Shown here one piece after another: positions 51,948 to 60,935 of a stretch of 64,000 nucleotides of DNA. Under the pieces are notes generated by a model. That model searched no databases. It worked only from the letters and a program-made list of their open reading frames with translations, and had not been told where the DNA came from. Source of the DNA: Paenibacillus_AA sp045062745 (GTDB lineage Bacteria > Bacillota > Bacilli > Paenibacillales > NBRC-103111); assembly GCF_045062745.1 (NCBI RefSeq), contig NZ_JBJGED010000001.1, forward strand, positions 248,001-312,000, given 5' to 3'. Every line of letters begins with the position of its first letter. Positions within the stretch are counted from its first letter, which is position 1. A program made the translations under genes and the position numbers.

Positions 51948-52245
51948 TATAGATGTAGTCGAAACCCGGGCATCTGCCTACGATCAGCTTCTCGTCGTTC
52001 CAATTGTACAACGCCCAAGCCCCGCTGTCCCCCGGAATGAGGATCGATTCCCCGGCGCCCGTCTCGACGTCGATCAGGATGATGTCTCTGGTAGCATGAG
52101 CCGCGAAGTTCACGAGCATTCAAGGTCAATTCGTAGGAGCGGTAAAAGGGTAAGGTTGGACGATCAAGTTACTTTTGCATCCTGGGGAAAACCAGGCTGA
52201 TCATTCCGCTGGATGGCAAAGAGAAGCTCGTTGCGCCAGACGGAC
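51948..52245. pseudogene. Remnant of the Paenibacillus-type gene, copy 2, internally inverted
   Basis: From 52119 leftward, the minus strand reads LVNFAAHATRDIILIDVETG and WALYNWNDEKLIVGRCPGFD, matching copy 1 near 44600-44430 without its frameshift. The preceding piece (FCILGKTRLIIPLDGKEKLV) is instead on the plus strand at 52168-52245. The gene has therefore been broken and one part inverted. Confidence 0.6.
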
Positions 52246-52356
52246 TAGGCGATGTCGACGACGAACCGGAGTCCAGGAACACCCGGCAACAACTACGCCT
52301 GTAACTAATACAGAGGCAAGTAAAGCAGGGACCCACTTTCTACTTGTTTTTACCAT
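52201..52356 (-). pseudogene. Truncated lipoprotein leader (solute-binding protein remnant)
   Basis: ATG 52356 follows AGGAGG and opens a 51-codon ORF. Residues 1-26 are a full lipoprotein signal, MVKTSRKWVPALLASVLVTG ending in lipobox VAGC (Cys26). It parallels the start of the 46.7-kb lipoprotein, and its upstream DNA (52357-52440) matches 48327-48410. After the lipobox it runs antisense into the inverted remnant and stops. The cre-like site upstream has decayed. Confidence 0.7.
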
Positions 52357-52501
52357 CCTGATTTAACCTCCTAATATTTATTCGGTTCGTTTGGATGACT
52401 GTACATGCTGCCGAACTAAAGTTAAAGCTCTTACATTCCAACCAGGGAGTTAATTAGCTTCTGACTTGAGATGTGGGAATGACAGCGCCACCCACCAGAA
52501 C

Positions 52502-52693
52502 AAAACTACCGACTTCACTTTGTTTGTCACCCTTCGTTGCCCATTTGGCTTATCGCTCACTCAAGCGCTCATGTGTTGCAAAGCCATTATCACACATGGA
52601 CCTTCGGACAAAAAGCACGGATTGTGCAATCGAGTACACATATCCTCTGCACTTTCGAAACGCCTGCAAGATTCGTATTGACTGCGACCCAAT
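52502..52693. repeat. 193-bp direct repeat, copy 2
   Basis: The second copy of the block at 51038. Here it leads directly into TATAAT and an intact AraC gene, so this is probably the ancestral context. Confidence 0.85.
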
Positions 52694-52705
52694 ACCCCCT
52701 ATAAT
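52678..52705 (+). promoter_or_regulatory. Sigma-A-type promoter of the AraC gene
   Basis: TTGACT (52678-52683), a 16-bp spacer and a perfect TATAAT (52700-52705) lie about 70 bp before the ATG. The -35 box is inside the repeat; the -10 box lies just outside it. Confidence 0.7.
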
Positions 52706-52776
52706 GGTAGCATGACACCGCGTAGTACAGCCTCTTTTCGGGGTATCAGGTGAATATCGGTAAGGAAGGGACTCGT

Positions 52777-53649
52777 ATGCAACGTTCGCCAGATGCTTTC
52801 CGCCTCGTTCATTTGCTCAGGACACTGAGGCTGTCCGATTTCGAATGTGGGACTTCCACGCTAGGCATGTATCACGGCAAAAGCTACTTCACTTCCATTC
52901 GCGTCCAGCCGTGGGCGCTGCTGACTCAGATTACCGACGGGCTTGTACAAATTACATTGGAGCATGAAACGTTTATCGTGAATCCGGGGCAAGCGCTGTA
53001 TATACCGGCCAATCAGCCCTACACGTTGCAACTGATCGACCGCGACATCGTCTCGCACTGGCTTAATTTCAATTTCACTGTATTTGAACATTTTCCGCTG
53101 CTAGAACTGTTCGATGTTCCTTATGTATCCCCTGTATCCATTGGAAACGAGGTAAGGAGGCTGCAAACGCAAATTAACGAGCTCGTTCATGCTGAGCGGT
53201 CTGATCCCGGCGAGCTTTTACGTGCATCCAGCCTTGTGAAGCAGCTTATGTACGTCGTGCTGGAGCTGATCATGTCATTTTCTCGCTACAAATCCGGGGG
53301 CATTGAGAAAATCAGTAAACTTCAGCGTTTCCAACCGGTACTCGATTATATCGAAAGCCATCTGAATGAGAAAATAATCATATCTCAGTTAGCCGGCCTA
53401 ATGTTCATCTCTACATCGCATTTCCATAAAGAGTTCCAAGAGGCGTTCGGCATTTCTCCGTTGCAATATATTCAATCGCAGCGATATAAGAAAGCGCAGT
53501 CGTTGCTGGCTACTTCCGATTTGACGATCCATGAAATCGCAAATCGGGTCGGCTATGAACAGCCGTTTCCATTTATCCGCTTTTTCAAATCGCTGTACGG
53601 CGCAAGTCCCGGCCATTACAGGAGAATGATGATCGAGCGGTTTAACTAA
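52777..53649 (+). CDS. AraC-family regulator
   Basis: This 290-residue protein has a cupin-like N-terminal sensor (about 40-105; FIVNPGQALYIPANQPYTLQ). A C-terminal AraC helix-turn-helix pair follows (about 190-285; ISQLAGLMFISTSHFHKEFQ and IHEIANRVGYEQPFPFIRFF). I chose ATG 52777, since AAGGAAGGG lies about six bases upstream; GTG 52750 is an alternative. It diverges from a lipoprotein remnant. Its original partner may be the solute-binding protein type seen at 46.7 or 49.5 kb. Confidence 0.88.
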   Translation: MQRSPDAFRLVHLLRTLRLSDFECGTSTLGMYHGKSYFTSIRVQPWALLTQITDGLVQITLEHETFIVNPGQALYIPANQPYTLQLIDRDIVSHWLNFNFTVFEHFPLLELFDVPYVSPVSIGNEVRRLQTQINELVHAERSDPGELLRASSLVKQLMYVVLELIMSFSRYKSGGIEKISKLQRFQPVLDYIESHLNEKIIISQLAGLMFISTSHFHKEFQEAFGISPLQYIQSQRYKKAQSLLATSDLTIHEIANRVGYEQPFPFIRFFKSLYGASPGHYRRMMIERFN

Positions 53650-54087
53650 GATGTTTCGCTATTGGACTGTTCCATTGGGCAGCGTATCTGGCAAAAAAGT
53701 GAGACCTTAAAGACTGATAGGGAGCGACCAAACGAATGCGAGAATATCCGCTCCCCCTAGATCCCTTCAAAAACCTCACTCAATTCCATCTTGTAAAGTA
53801 AACCTTACTATTAAGCCTACTCCCCTAACAAGTTTTGACCTGTTTTTGCCGAATTGAGCTGTATTGTTAACCTAACCTTCGTTAATAGTAGATGGTGCAC
53901 GTTTCATCTCCGCCCCTGGAAGATATATACATAAAAGATGGTATCATTAATCCAACCAACTAGAAACAAGACCTAGAACCACAAGGGAGAATTTCCCCCT
54001 CGAGATTGAAGTGAAATTTAGGGCACCCAAACGGGTACCCGATGTGATGGCGGTTCAGCGAGTCGAACTGTTACTAAACCCAGACAA
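53650..54087. other. 438-bp gap without recognised features
   Basis: It lies between the AraC stop and a convergent membrane-protein gene. A small GGGCACCC/GGGTACCC hairpin occurs near 54020. No ORF with a ribosome-binding site was found. Confidence 0.4.
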
Positions 54088-54576
54088 TTAGTAATGACTA
54101 TTGATTTTTGTAACTTTTGACTCGATATATGCTGCAAAGCCTAGCGAGATTCCCCAACCAAGGAACAGTGCGTACCATACATATCCCCATGCTGCCATAG
54201 GACTTGCATCTTGTGACGCAAAAGCGGGAGCGGACACAACGCGTCCGATCGCAAATTGAAACTCCAAAACAAAGAAGCTAAAGCCCCATATGGATAATCC
54301 AACACACCCGACCCATGCGGGAATGACCTTCAGCCATCTAGGTAGTTTCTCACCCCATGGATAAACGAATGATAATCCGAACAGGGAAACAAACACGGCC
54401 AACGCCCCCATGATCCAATAGCCAATGATTCGTGACTCTGCTTCGTCTGGTGCCGTTGCATAATCTCCCGGGAAACCAACCGAAACGCCTAAGCCCCACC
54501 AAAAGTGCGGAACAGCATATAACAACCCGCATACGAACGCTGCATACCCTGCCCAATTTTTTTTCTTAACGTTCAT
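54088..54576 (-). CDS. Four-helix membrane protein, DUF3995-like
   Basis: This 162-residue protein has four membrane segments (about residues 10-30, 50-72, 83-105, 130-152). The N-terminal LLYAVPHFWWGLGVSVGFPG recalls DUF3995-type proteins. GAGGTG lies seven bases before the ATG, inside the upstream gene, and the two overlap by 11 bp. Function unknown; a partner of the larger membrane protein is likely. Confidence 0.7.
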   Translation of the reverse strand: MNVKKKNWAGYAAFVCGLLYAVPHFWWGLGVSVGFPGDYATAPDEAESRIIGYWIMGALAVFVSLFGLSFVYPWGEKLPRWLKVIPAWVGCVGLSIWGFSFFVLEFQFAIGRVVSAPAFASQDASPMAAWGYVWYALFLGWGISLGFAAYIESKVTKINSHY

Positions 54577-55564
54577 TCCTTATCACCTCATAATTATCGA
54601 ACTGACTATCCAAGGCTCGTCGTCGATCGTGCAGCACTAGCAGAAGGATCATCCCCATTATCACGCTTAGGACGACACCGGCCTCCGTGGTCAGCACCCG
54701 CAGCAGCGTGTACTCCGGGGAAAACTGCGAATCCTCGCGAATGGCGGAAAAGAGATTGTAAGAGAACAGCATTCCCGACGAGATCCAGGCCGACGCCATC
54801 GGGGGCAGGAAACTTCGCGACCCGTTGCGGGAAGTTAGCACCAGCAGTCCCCACGCCCCCGCTAAGGACCATGCTCCGATACTCAACGTCAGCAGATGCC
54901 ACCACACATCGCGTTCGTCCAGCCTCGCCGGGTCAATGCCGAGCGTGCCGCCCGCCGCCCAGAACACCTTGATGATACCCAGCAGGATACAGCCGGCTCC
55001 AACGAGCCTGGCCAAGGTTTGCTGCAACTGCCAGGTATTTCCCTTCAACTCCCTATAGTCGAGGGAACCGCCGAACGCCTCCGGCCACCGTGCCTTTGCG
55101 TACCCGGCTAGGGCGATCGGCAGACAAATGCCGACTCCAACCAGCGAAACCATGACGAACAATTGCTCGTAGACCCAGACGTCGGCGGCGCCCGCCCCCT
55201 TATCCCGAGTCATGGCTGCCGGGCCGAGAACCGGTGCCAAGATCAGCATGGGAACGAGCAGGCCGGTGCCCACCCACACGGGGAAGGCAACCAGCCATGC
55301 GGGTAAACGCGTACCCCACGGCCGGCTGAAAGCCAGCGCCAGCAGGATGCCGATAATTGCGATCACTGCGGTAGCTGCGTTGATCGCGCGCCAGCTAGTG
55401 TCGCCCATTTGCTCGGTCGGTATGAAGAGACCGAAAGTCCAGGCCATTTTAATCAATAGATACGGAGTCACCGCTATGGCAGCGCTGTAGCCGTAAATTC
55501 TACTCATCTTCATCCAATGCGGAGCCTGCGGCTGTGCCGAAACTGTCATGTTGTCAGACTGCAT
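54566..55564 (-). CDS. Polytopic membrane protein of unknown function
   Basis: This 332-residue protein has about eight hydrophobic segments and short loops. WTFGLFIPTEQMGDTSWRAI and FWAAGGTLGIDPARLDERD stand out; the second recalls the FW-AAGG phrase of DUF3995. It may be an internally duplicated relative. It overlaps the following smaller membrane-protein gene by 11 bp. The two-component genes upstream end with a terminator before it, so any control by them would be in trans. Confidence 0.65.
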   Translation of the reverse strand: MQSDNMTVSAQPQAPHWMKMSRIYGYSAAIAVTPYLLIKMAWTFGLFIPTEQMGDTSWRAINAATAVIAIIGILLALAFSRPWGTRLPAWLVAFPVWVGTGLLVPMLILAPVLGPAAMTRDKGAGAADVWVYEQLFVMVSLVGVGICLPIALAGYAKARWPEAFGGSLDYRELKGNTWQLQQTLARLVGAGCILLGIIKVFWAAGGTLGIDPARLDERDVWWHLLTLSIGAWSLAGAWGLLVLTSRNGSRSFLPPMASAWISSGMLFSYNLFSAIREDSQFSPEYTLLRVLTTEAGVVLSVIMGMILLLVLHDRRRALDSQFDNYEVIRNER

Positions 55565-55724
55565 GTTTACTTACCTCCTTAGATAATTCTATCTGCTAGT
55601 GGCGGGATCACATCCTATCCCATTCTACCTCCCTTATCGAAAAGTAAAGTGACCTTAAGTTTAAGTTTAGGTTAAATTCTTCCGACGGAAGGCTTTAGGA
55701 GCTCTAATAGATTGGGCAAATAAA

Positions 55725-55772
55725 AAAGAAGCTGCATGCAATCATCTAAGATGACTCACACTGCAGCTTCTT
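55725..55772 (-). terminator. Terminator of the two-component operon
   Basis: Arms AAGAAGCTGCA (55725-55735) and its complement (55762-55772) enclose the last codons and stop of the kinase. On the minus strand the stem is followed by TTTTTTATT. Confidence 0.75.
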
Positions 55773-57098
55773 TTCCTTCCATATATAAAATTGGCTTCCG
55801 TTTGCGTTGGATTTCAATTTCCAGTTCATGCCCATCTCCTTGGCCATCATCGACACGATGGACAACCCGATCCCAGCTCCTTTCTCAGGTGACTCACCCG
55901 AGGTGCCAGGACCTTTGTCTTTCACCACTAGCATCCGCTGCCCGTCGACAACAACGATTTGAATGCCGATGTACCGGCCCGAACCAGCATGACGAACTAC
56001 GTTCTGAAACACATTGTCAAGAATACGGTTTAACCATAGCGGGTCGGCAACCCATGTTAACGGAAGCTCAGGTAGCTCGACATGTACATCAAAGCCCTTG
56101 TCCTCGAATACCGGATACCAGTCGGCAACCCGGTTCCTGACTTCTTCAACGATATCGATGGTTTGCAAGCGAAGCAAATACTTCCCCGCCGAAAGCAGTG
56201 TGTATGACAGAAGGTTGTCCATCAGCTCGCCTACTTCATCCAGCTTATGCTCGATGACGGAAAGTGAAGCCTGTCCCTGGGAAGAAGCCGGGTCTTTGCG
56301 AACGGTATGAGCATGCTGCCGGATCACAGTCAACGGCGTCCGGAGATCGTGAGATATATTGGAGATGAATTGCTTGCGCAGCTCTTCCTCCTCCCGCTCC
56401 CGATTGCGGCTGTCCTTGAGCTGCCGGACCATCCGATTAAACGCTCCTTCGAGCTCTCCGATCTCGTCATCCTTGCTAATGACTACTTCATCTGGAATCT
56501 GTCTAGTATCGTTTACCGTCATCGCTGATTGAAGCATGACCAGTCTTCTGCGAAGACGAACGAAGAAAAGCCACGACAGCATGAAGAAGGTCAGACAGAT
56601 TATGAAAAACAGAAGGACCAGCAGCTTGTTTCCCGAAAGCGACATTTCCGCAGAAAGAATATGGGATTCGGGGAGCCGCATCACCATAAACCCTTGCTTC
56701 GGATCGTCTCCGATAAGGGAGGTTATGGCAAACTTCCCATGTACATAGTCTTGCGTCCGGAAGGCGAGAGCATCCATATATGTCCACCGTTCGGGTATAT
56801 CTTCCGGGCGGTTCGCGACAGCATTCGTTGTCCCCGTCTGGTCCACCCAGAACATCTCAGCATCCGGATACTCTGCGTTCAACTCACTTAGTCTCTCCTG
56901 AATCCTATCCCTTCCGGCACCGTCCAGCTTGACTGCCTCCTGCCGCCACATACGGGTGATCTCCTCCGGACGATGCAGCGGATGATCCCTGAGTATATAG
57001 CCCGGTAAATAAAACATTGCCGGGATGACGGGCCACAGCAGTAAGGCCGTCAAAATAAGGATCAGGTATTTGCTCATCAACGAGCCTCGGATCCTCAT
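55746..57098 (-). CDS. Sensor histidine kinase with extracytoplasmic sensor
   Basis: This 450-residue protein has membrane segments at about 10-32 and 158-182 around an extracytoplasmic sensor, then HAMP. The H-box FISNISHDLRTPLTVIRQHA (near 247) and N-box RILDNVFQNVVRHA follow. The G-boxes appear as VVKDKGPGTSG and GAGIGLSIVSMMAKEM. It phosphorylates the OmpR-type regulator whose stop overlaps its start by 4 bp. Confidence 0.93.
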   Translation of the reverse strand: MRIRGSLMSKYLILILTALLLWPVIPAMFYLPGYILRDHPLHRPEEITRMWRQEAVKLDGAGRDRIQERLSELNAEYPDAEMFWVDQTGTTNAVANRPEDIPERWTYMDALAFRTQDYVHGKFAITSLIGDDPKQGFMVMRLPESHILSAEMSLSGNKLLVLLFFIICLTFFMLSWLFFVRLRRRLVMLQSAMTVNDTRQIPDEVVISKDDEIGELEGAFNRMVRQLKDSRNREREEEELRKQFISNISHDLRTPLTVIRQHAHTVRKDPASSQGQASLSVIEHKLDEVGELMDNLLSYTLLSAGKYLLRLQTIDIVEEVRNRVADWYPVFEDKGFDVHVELPELPLTWVADPLWLNRILDNVFQNVVRHAGSGRYIGIQIVVVDGQRMLVVKDKGPGTSGESPEKGAGIGLSIVSMMAKEMGMNWKLKSNANGSQFYIWKEKKLQCESS

Positions 57099-57772
57099 GA
57101 TCGCACCCTGTATCCGACACCACGGATTGTCTCGATAATTTGGGGGAACCCGGAATCCCGCTCGATCTTCTCACGCAGATGCCTAATATGCACGGTCAAC
57201 GTTTTATCTCCGCTCAAATGCGGCTCGCCCCAAACAGCTTCATAAATTTGTTTCTGGGTTAAGACCTGATTCAGATGGTCCAAGAAGTACATGAATATAT
57301 GGAACTGCTTACCTGTAAGAACAATCTCTTCCCCGGTTTCGGAATTCCATAAACCGTGTCCTTTCCGGTCGATCGTTAAATGCCGGATCTGAAGTTGTTC
57401 CGGTGCAGCAACGTCGGTACGCCTGAGGAGGACTTGTATTCGGGCAACCAACTCATCCGGATGAAACGGCTTCGTCATGTAATCGTCGGCAAAGGCCAAG
57501 CCTGTCAGCTTATCCTCGATCGCGGTTCTGGCCGTAAGCAACAGGATGGGAATGGCGGGATTGATCCGTTTTAGCCTTTGACCAACCGTGAATCCGTCCA
57601 GACCCGGAAGCATAATGTCCACAATGACCAGATCGCATCGCTCTAATACTTCCTCCGCGCCGTGGCCAGATGTTTTCCAGATCACCTCATAACCTTGCCC
57701 GATCAAAAAGTCTCTAGACCAGGAACCAATTTCCTGATCGTCTTCAATATACATGATGGTGAATGTCTTCAT
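57095..57772 (-). CDS. OmpR/PhoB-family response regulator
   Basis: This protein of about 225 residues has a receiver domain (acidic YIEDDQ, phospho-acceptor Asp in LVIVDIMLPGLDG, Lys in YMTKPFHPDE) and a C-terminal winged helix (LTGKQFHIFMYFLDHL, then KTLTVHIRHLREKIE, TIRGVGYRV). ATG 57772 was chosen over an upstream TTG at 57793. It is first in a two-gene operon with the kinase. Confidence 0.92.
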   Translation of the reverse strand: MKTFTIMYIEDDQEIGSWSRDFLIGQGYEVIWKTSGHGAEEVLERCDLVIVDIMLPGLDGFTVGQRLKRINPAIPILLLTARTAIEDKLTGLAFADDYMTKPFHPDELVARIQVLLRRTDVAAPEQLQIRHLTIDRKGHGLWNSETGEEIVLTGKQFHIFMYFLDHLNQVLTQKQIYEAVWGEPHLSGDKTLTVHIRHLREKIERDSGFPQIIETIRGVGYRVRS

Positions 57773-57850
57773 CTTCTTATGGGCCCCTAACAAGTGTTAT
57801 ACGAGTAGTCTAGCACATTAAGACGATGAGGAGATCCTAGTCTTTGCGAC

Positions 57851-57872
57851 AAAAAACCGGCCCTTCGGCCGG
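57851..57872 (-). terminator. Rho-independent terminator of the SRPBCC pair
   Basis: On the minus strand CCGGCC-GAAG-GGCCGG (57872-57857) is followed by six T (57856-57851), 25 bp after the stop at 57897. Confidence 0.88.
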
Positions 57873-57896
57873 CCAGTCGATCTCACAGATCAGGAC

Positions 57897-58364
57897 TCAA
57901 GACATTTTCTGCAATTGCGCTTCGAGCCGGTCCAGATTTTCCTCGTTGGCTGGAACGGCGATTTTTTTGATGGCGTTGAATATAGCTGCGTCTTCGAAAA
58001 GCTGGCGCCAAGTCAGTCTGGTTTTGCCGCCAAGATCCTCAAAGATTGCCGTTAGCTGAAAATGGGGGGCGGACAGATGCCGCAGCACGATCCGTTCAGG
58101 CCCAATTTCGACAAATTCGCTTTTATTGGGATAATCGACTCCGTTCGGTCCATGCATCACAAACTCCCATAACCCTCCCGGCCGTAAATCAAATTCGTGA
58201 AACGTGTTCGTAAACCCGTTCGGACCCCACCACTGTGCCAAATGCTCCGGATTTGTCCAGGCTTCGTAAACGAGTGCAGGGGATGCATTCATCACCCGCG
58301 ATGCTACAAATTCGTTTTCTTCCGCAGCGCTGATTTCGTTGTTTGCCGTACGGTTCTCCGTCAT
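57897..58364 (-). CDS. SRPBCC/AHSA1-like domain protein (second of pair)
   Basis: This 155-residue protein is one START-like AHSA1 domain: VYEAWTNPEHLAQWWGPNGF, then FDLRPGGLWEFVMHGPNGVD. Such proteins bind hydrophobic ligands or act like Aha1-type partners. It follows the first SRPBCC gene by 31 bp on the same strand. Confidence 0.9.
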   Translation of the reverse strand: MTENRTANNEISAAEENEFVASRVMNASPALVYEAWTNPEHLAQWWGPNGFTNTFHEFDLRPGGLWEFVMHGPNGVDYPNKSEFVEIGPERIVLRHLSAPHFQLTAIFEDLGGKTRLTWRQLFEDAAIFNAIKKIAVPANEENLDRLEAQLQKMS

Positions 58365-58395
58365 ACCGCTTCCTCCTCTGCATGATTAACGTAGG

Positions 58396-58836
58396 TTAGC
58401 CGATCTCCAGCAGCACACCCAGCTTGTCCAGCATTTCGTTGGTACCGTGCTCGCGCTGAGCCGGGGTATCATGGCCGTCCAGGAAGACGCCTTGCTCGGT
58501 AAAAATCAGCCTTGTGCCTTCGCCCTCCGGCTTGAATTCGACGGTTGTTGCGGAAACGGAAATCCGCGTATCGTCCATATCCAAAGTATAGGTGTAAACG
58601 ATGCGTCTCTCAGGCACTATATCTTGGTACCGGGCATCGAAGGCAAATACCGGTCCGCCGGGAGGCCCTCCTTGACTGCTTTCTCCACCGCCGACGCGGA
58701 AGTCAAAGGCATCCGCTTTCGAAAACCATTGCTCTTTCAGGCGAGGGTCCGCCCAGTAGGCAAAAGCCTTTGCAGGCGAGGCTTTATACAGCCGTTCGAC
58801 AACGAAAGTGTTATGAAAGGCAGATCGTTCGGTCAT
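58396..58836 (-). CDS. SRPBCC/AHSA1-like domain protein (first of pair)
   Basis: This 146-residue protein is another AHSA1/START-like domain: FVVERLYKASPAKAFAYWAD, then LKEQWFSKADAFDFRVGGGE. The two are moderately related and probably form one transcript ending at 57851. ArsR-type regulators often accompany such genes; one lies 1.2 kb away on the other strand. Confidence 0.9.
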   Translation of the reverse strand: MTERSAFHNTFVVERLYKASPAKAFAYWADPRLKEQWFSKADAFDFRVGGGESSQGGPPGGPVFAFDARYQDIVPERRIVYTYTLDMDDTRISVSATTVEFKPEGEGTRLIFTEQGVFLDGHDTPAQREHGTNEMLDKLGVLLEIG

Positions 58837-58944
58837 GATATTCAGCTCCCTTGTTTCGAATCGATTTTGTAAACGCTCCTTTTGATGTGCATCTGTTTGC
58901 CGCTAACTCTACTATAAAACATGACGTCGCGTCACGTGCAAGTG

Positions 58945-59934
58945 TTACTTCGGCGGAACAAGCGGAAGTGCAAGCCAGGCCAGGCCGATGTCCCGGTTCA
59001 TATGGCTTGCGCTGGTGCCGCCCGGAGCATCGTATACCATCGCCAGCCGATCGCCCACCTGCAGCACCGTGGCCAGACCAATACAAACCTTCGACCAGCT
59101 GCAGTTGCGTCCGTCGAGCACGACGGCTTTATGAGCCGGATTCCACACAGTCGGATCCGAACTCCAATATACCCAGATCGCATCGGTATACTCGCCTCCC
59201 TGCTCGTCCAGGCCGATGTGATTCGTGAACAGAAACCATGTTTCGTTCGCGGGTTCATAATAAACGGAGCTGTTCTCAATCTGTTCCTCCAGAGGTACAA
59301 TCGGTTCCGGATCGATCGACCAGGCGCCGTTCAGGTCCTGGGTACGGGCGAGACCGATGGATCTCCGGACACGGTTCCCCTCGATGACCTGCGCACTGAA
59401 AAACTGCAAATACTCCCCTCCGTACCGGATAATGTGACCCGGACTTGCCGTATCCGAGTAATGCGTTCCAGGCTTCGTCCGGAAGGGTACGACACCCGGC
59501 TGCTTCATCCAGGGACCGGCAAGCGAGGTTGCACAGGCTTTCATCGTTAAATAAGGCATCATGGGGATGCGATCCGGCGGCGGCGTGGCAAGCGGCGATC
59601 CGACATAGAACATATGCCACGTAGCTCCTTCCTTGTAGACCCAAGGAGACGTTGCCGTCGCATGATCCATCTCTCCAGGCAAGCCGTAGTCAAGTATCGG
59701 CCCGTGCTTCTTCCAGTGCTTCAGGTCCGTACTGGTCGCGAGACAGGCTAACCAGCCGTCCGATCCGCACCCATCGTAGAACAGATGATAGACGCCCTCC
59801 TCCTCAAACAATACCGCTTCCCGCGCTCCATTCTCATCGCACCGGTCAGGCCCGTCTCCGTGATGAAGAATGACCCCATCATCGACGGCCTCCATTCGAT
59901 AGTCGGCCACCGGCCTCTGGTCGAGATACATCAT
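58945..59934 (-). CDS. GH43/GH32-like five-bladed propeller glycosidase
   Basis: This protein of about 329 residues has blade motifs typical of the GH43/GH32/GH130-like propellers: REAVLFEEEGVYHLFYDGCG, TDLKHWKKHGPILDYG, HATATSPWVYKEGATWHMFY. Catalytic acids are plausibly the Asp of GEMDHATATSP and a Glu further on, but the family assignment is uncertain. There is no signal peptide. AGGAGG lies four or seven bases before two adjacent ATG codons (59934, 59931). It diverges from the arsR-like gene. Confidence 0.7.
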   Translation of the reverse strand: MMYLDQRPVADYRMEAVDDGVILHHGDGPDRCDENGAREAVLFEEEGVYHLFYDGCGSDGWLACLATSTDLKHWKKHGPILDYGLPGEMDHATATSPWVYKEGATWHMFYVGSPLATPPPDRIPMMPYLTMKACATSLAGPWMKQPGVVPFRTKPGTHYSDTASPGHIIRYGGEYLQFFSAQVIEGNRVRRSIGLARTQDLNGAWSIDPEPIVPLEEQIENSSVYYEPANETWFLFTNHIGLDEQGGEYTDAIWVYWSSDPTVWNPAHKAVVLDGRNCSWSKVCIGLATVLQVGDRLAMVYDAPGGTSASHMNRDIGLAWLALPLVPPK

Positions 59935-60011
59935 CCCGCCTCCTCTCCTTACCATACATTTCGTTGCTCCAACTAGTTTACCTGCGCCGGCAAACGCCGA
60001 GAAATTATTTT

Positions 60012-60049
60012 AATATTCCTTGACAGGAATATTCCGTATGATGTATATT
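60012..60049 (+). promoter_or_regulatory. Promoter and operator of the arsR-like gene
   Basis: TTGACA (60020-60025), an 18-bp spacer and TATATT (60044-60049) form the promoter. A perfect inverted repeat, AATATTCC (60012-60019) and GGAATATT (60026-60033), brackets the -35 box exactly. It fits an autoregulatory operator. Confidence 0.7.
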
Positions 60050-60121
60050 CTAATCAAGGAAGATAACCACGTGATGAAGGAGATGAGATTATATCAACCA
60101 TCACTTAATGAGGTGAGCGAC

Positions 60122-60469
60122 ATGTCAGGGAATAAGAATCCGGGCATGGACATGACGAAGCTGAGCGCATTAGCCGAACCGAATCGCATGGATATCGTGG
60201 AGCTTTTGCGCGACGGTCCTCTGAGCGTAGGGGAAATCGCCTACCGGCTGGGGCTTCGCCAGCCCCAAGCTTCGAAGCATTTGAAGGTGCTGATCGACAG
60301 TGGAATATTGGAAGTGAAGGCCGACGCCAACCGCCGGATCTACAGGCTCCGACCCGAGCCATTCACGGCGCTGGACGCATGGGTGAAGTCCTTCCGGCGC
60401 GCCATGGAGGACCGATTCGACAATCTGGAAGACTACTTGCGCGAATTGCAAAAGAGCCAAAAATCGTAA
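60122..60469 (+). CDS. ArsR-family repressor
   Basis: This protein of about 115 residues is one winged-helix ArsR domain: KLSALAEPNRMDIVELLRDG, LSVGEIAYRLGLRQPQASKH, then LRPEPFTALDAWV. No metal-binding CxC motif is visible, so it probably senses something other than metal, as in the SRPBCC-linked group. ATG 60122 has GAGGTG upstream. An inverted repeat sits on its promoter. The DoxX gene follows after 51 bp and is probably co-regulated. Confidence 0.88.
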   Translation: MSGNKNPGMDMTKLSALAEPNRMDIVELLRDGPLSVGEIAYRLGLRQPQASKHLKVLIDSGILEVKADANRRIYRLRPEPFTALDAWVKSFRRAMEDRFDNLEDYLRELQKSQKS

Positions 60470-60520
60470 GTCCATTGGGAGCTTGAACAACAATAACGAT
60501 AAAAAAGGACGTGAGTATTC

Positions 60521-60919
60521 ATGAAAAAACTCAACATCATGTACTGGATTTTTACAGGGCTGCTTGTATTGCTATTGGGTGGCGGCGCTATTCCGGATGT
60601 CATGTCTGTCCCGAGCGCGGTAGAATTATTCGAGCATTTGGGGTATCCCGCCTACCTTCTTCCCTTTCTCGGCATTGCCAAACTATTAGGACTTGTGGCC
60701 ATCCTAATTCCAGGTTTCCCGCGCGTGAAGGAATGGGCTTATGCCGGTCTCTTCTTCGACTTGTTGGGAGCGATGTATTCCAGCATCGCCGTGGGCGATC
60801 CTGCCAGCGGGTGGTTGATGTTCCCGATCGGATTTGGCATCATCGCCGGCTCTTACGTGTGCTATCACAAAAAACAAAGAGCGGCTGCATCGAAACAACC
60901 CTTGAGTGCAGTGGCCTAA
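60521..60919 (+). CDS. DoxX-family membrane protein
   Basis: This 132-residue protein has four membrane segments (about residues 5-25, 45-65, 70-90, 97-117). YPAYLLPFLGIAKLLGLVAI and FPRVKEWAYAGLFFDLLGA are typical of the DoxX-like group. Its role is not established. AAAGGA precedes the ATG. It is downstream of the arsR-like gene and ends at a strong bidirectional hairpin. Confidence 0.87.
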   Translation: MKKLNIMYWIFTGLLVLLLGGGAIPDVMSVPSAVELFEHLGYPAYLLPFLGIAKLLGLVAILIPGFPRVKEWAYAGLFFDLLGAMYSSIAVGDPASGWLMFPIGFGIIAGSYVCYHKKQRAAASKQPLSAVA

Positions 60920-60935
60920 CAGATGCTGGCGAGCA

